From the NCBI GenBank assembly GCA_024291935.2, contig CM044326.1:37757948-37821947 (forward strand): a stretch of 64,000 nt of DNA, given 5' to 3'. The notes beneath the pieces are model-generated. The model did not search any database. It was not told where the DNA came from and saw only the letters and a list, made by a program, of their open reading frames with translations. Below are positions 63,977-64,000 of the stretch, in pieces (the stretch's first letter is position 1; each line of letters starts with the position of its first letter). Made by a program: the position numbers and the translations under genes. The DNA is from Okapia johnstoni (Eukaryota > Chordata > Mammalia > Artiodactyla > Giraffidae).

Positions 63977-64000
63977 GGTTTCCCAAGTGGTTCTAGTGGT
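63977..64000 (+). mobile_element. Bov-tA SINE start, cut by window edge
   Basis: AGGTTTCCCAAGTGGTTCTA followed by GTGGT is the beginning of a sense Bov-tA (gggcttccctggtggctcagtggt). The rest lies outside the window. Confidence 0.75.

Overview
The window is nuclear DNA from a ruminant mammal, most likely a bovid such as cattle, sheep, goat or a relative. The evidence is its interspersed repeats: many copies of the ruminant tRNA-Glu-derived SINE Bov-tA, dimeric BOV-A2 SINEs with (AGC)n tails, and fragments of the LINE BovB (RTE clade) with tails of (ACTGA)n or (AAC)n type. Among these lie artiodactyl L1 3' ends and older mammalian MIR, L2, L1M and MaLR-type debris. No prokaryotic or viral gene organisation is present. 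The species cannot be fixed from the sequence alone.

The window is essentially intergenic or deep intronic. No complete protein-coding gene, tRNA, rRNA or known small RNA gene is supported. The only long recognisable reading frames are decayed BovB reverse transcriptases (minus strand 6994-7716; plus strand 45225-46070) and L1 ORF2 C-terminal remnants near 46.4-46.6 kb and 61.0-61.3 kb. One unrecognised but exon-like segment, about 121 bp on the minus strand at 1345-1465, has an open frame, CpG-rich composition and plausible splice sites. It is the only host coding candidate.

Layout. 0-5 kb: a degenerate 21-bp minisatellite split by an L1 fragment, the CpG-rich exon candidate, and MIRs. 5-20 kb: two large BovB fragments, several Bov-tA copies, old L1 fragments, and stretches that look like conserved noncoding DNA (5.3-5.85 kb, 13.9-14.2 kb). 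20-31 kb: mostly unique DNA, with an unusual cluster of CAATTG inverted repeats at 22.47-22.55 kb. 31.4-35.2 kb: a block with almost no ruminant SINE or LINE insertions, rich in homeodomain-type TAATTA/CAATTA motifs and palindromes, interrupted by a TG-rich array with a 142-bp higher-order period. It looks like a developmental enhancer cluster. 35-64 kb: repeat-dense DNA, including a three-level nest (L1 interrupted by BovB interrupted by BOV-A2, 44.5-46.6 kb), a MaLR-type LTR, and two L1 3' ends near the right edge that were each interrupted by younger elements.

No operon-like or cooperating gene system is visible. The main content is transposon history plus candidate cis-regulatory DNA. Family assignments come from pattern memory and motif reading, with no database search, so element boundaries are approximate to about 5-20 bp.
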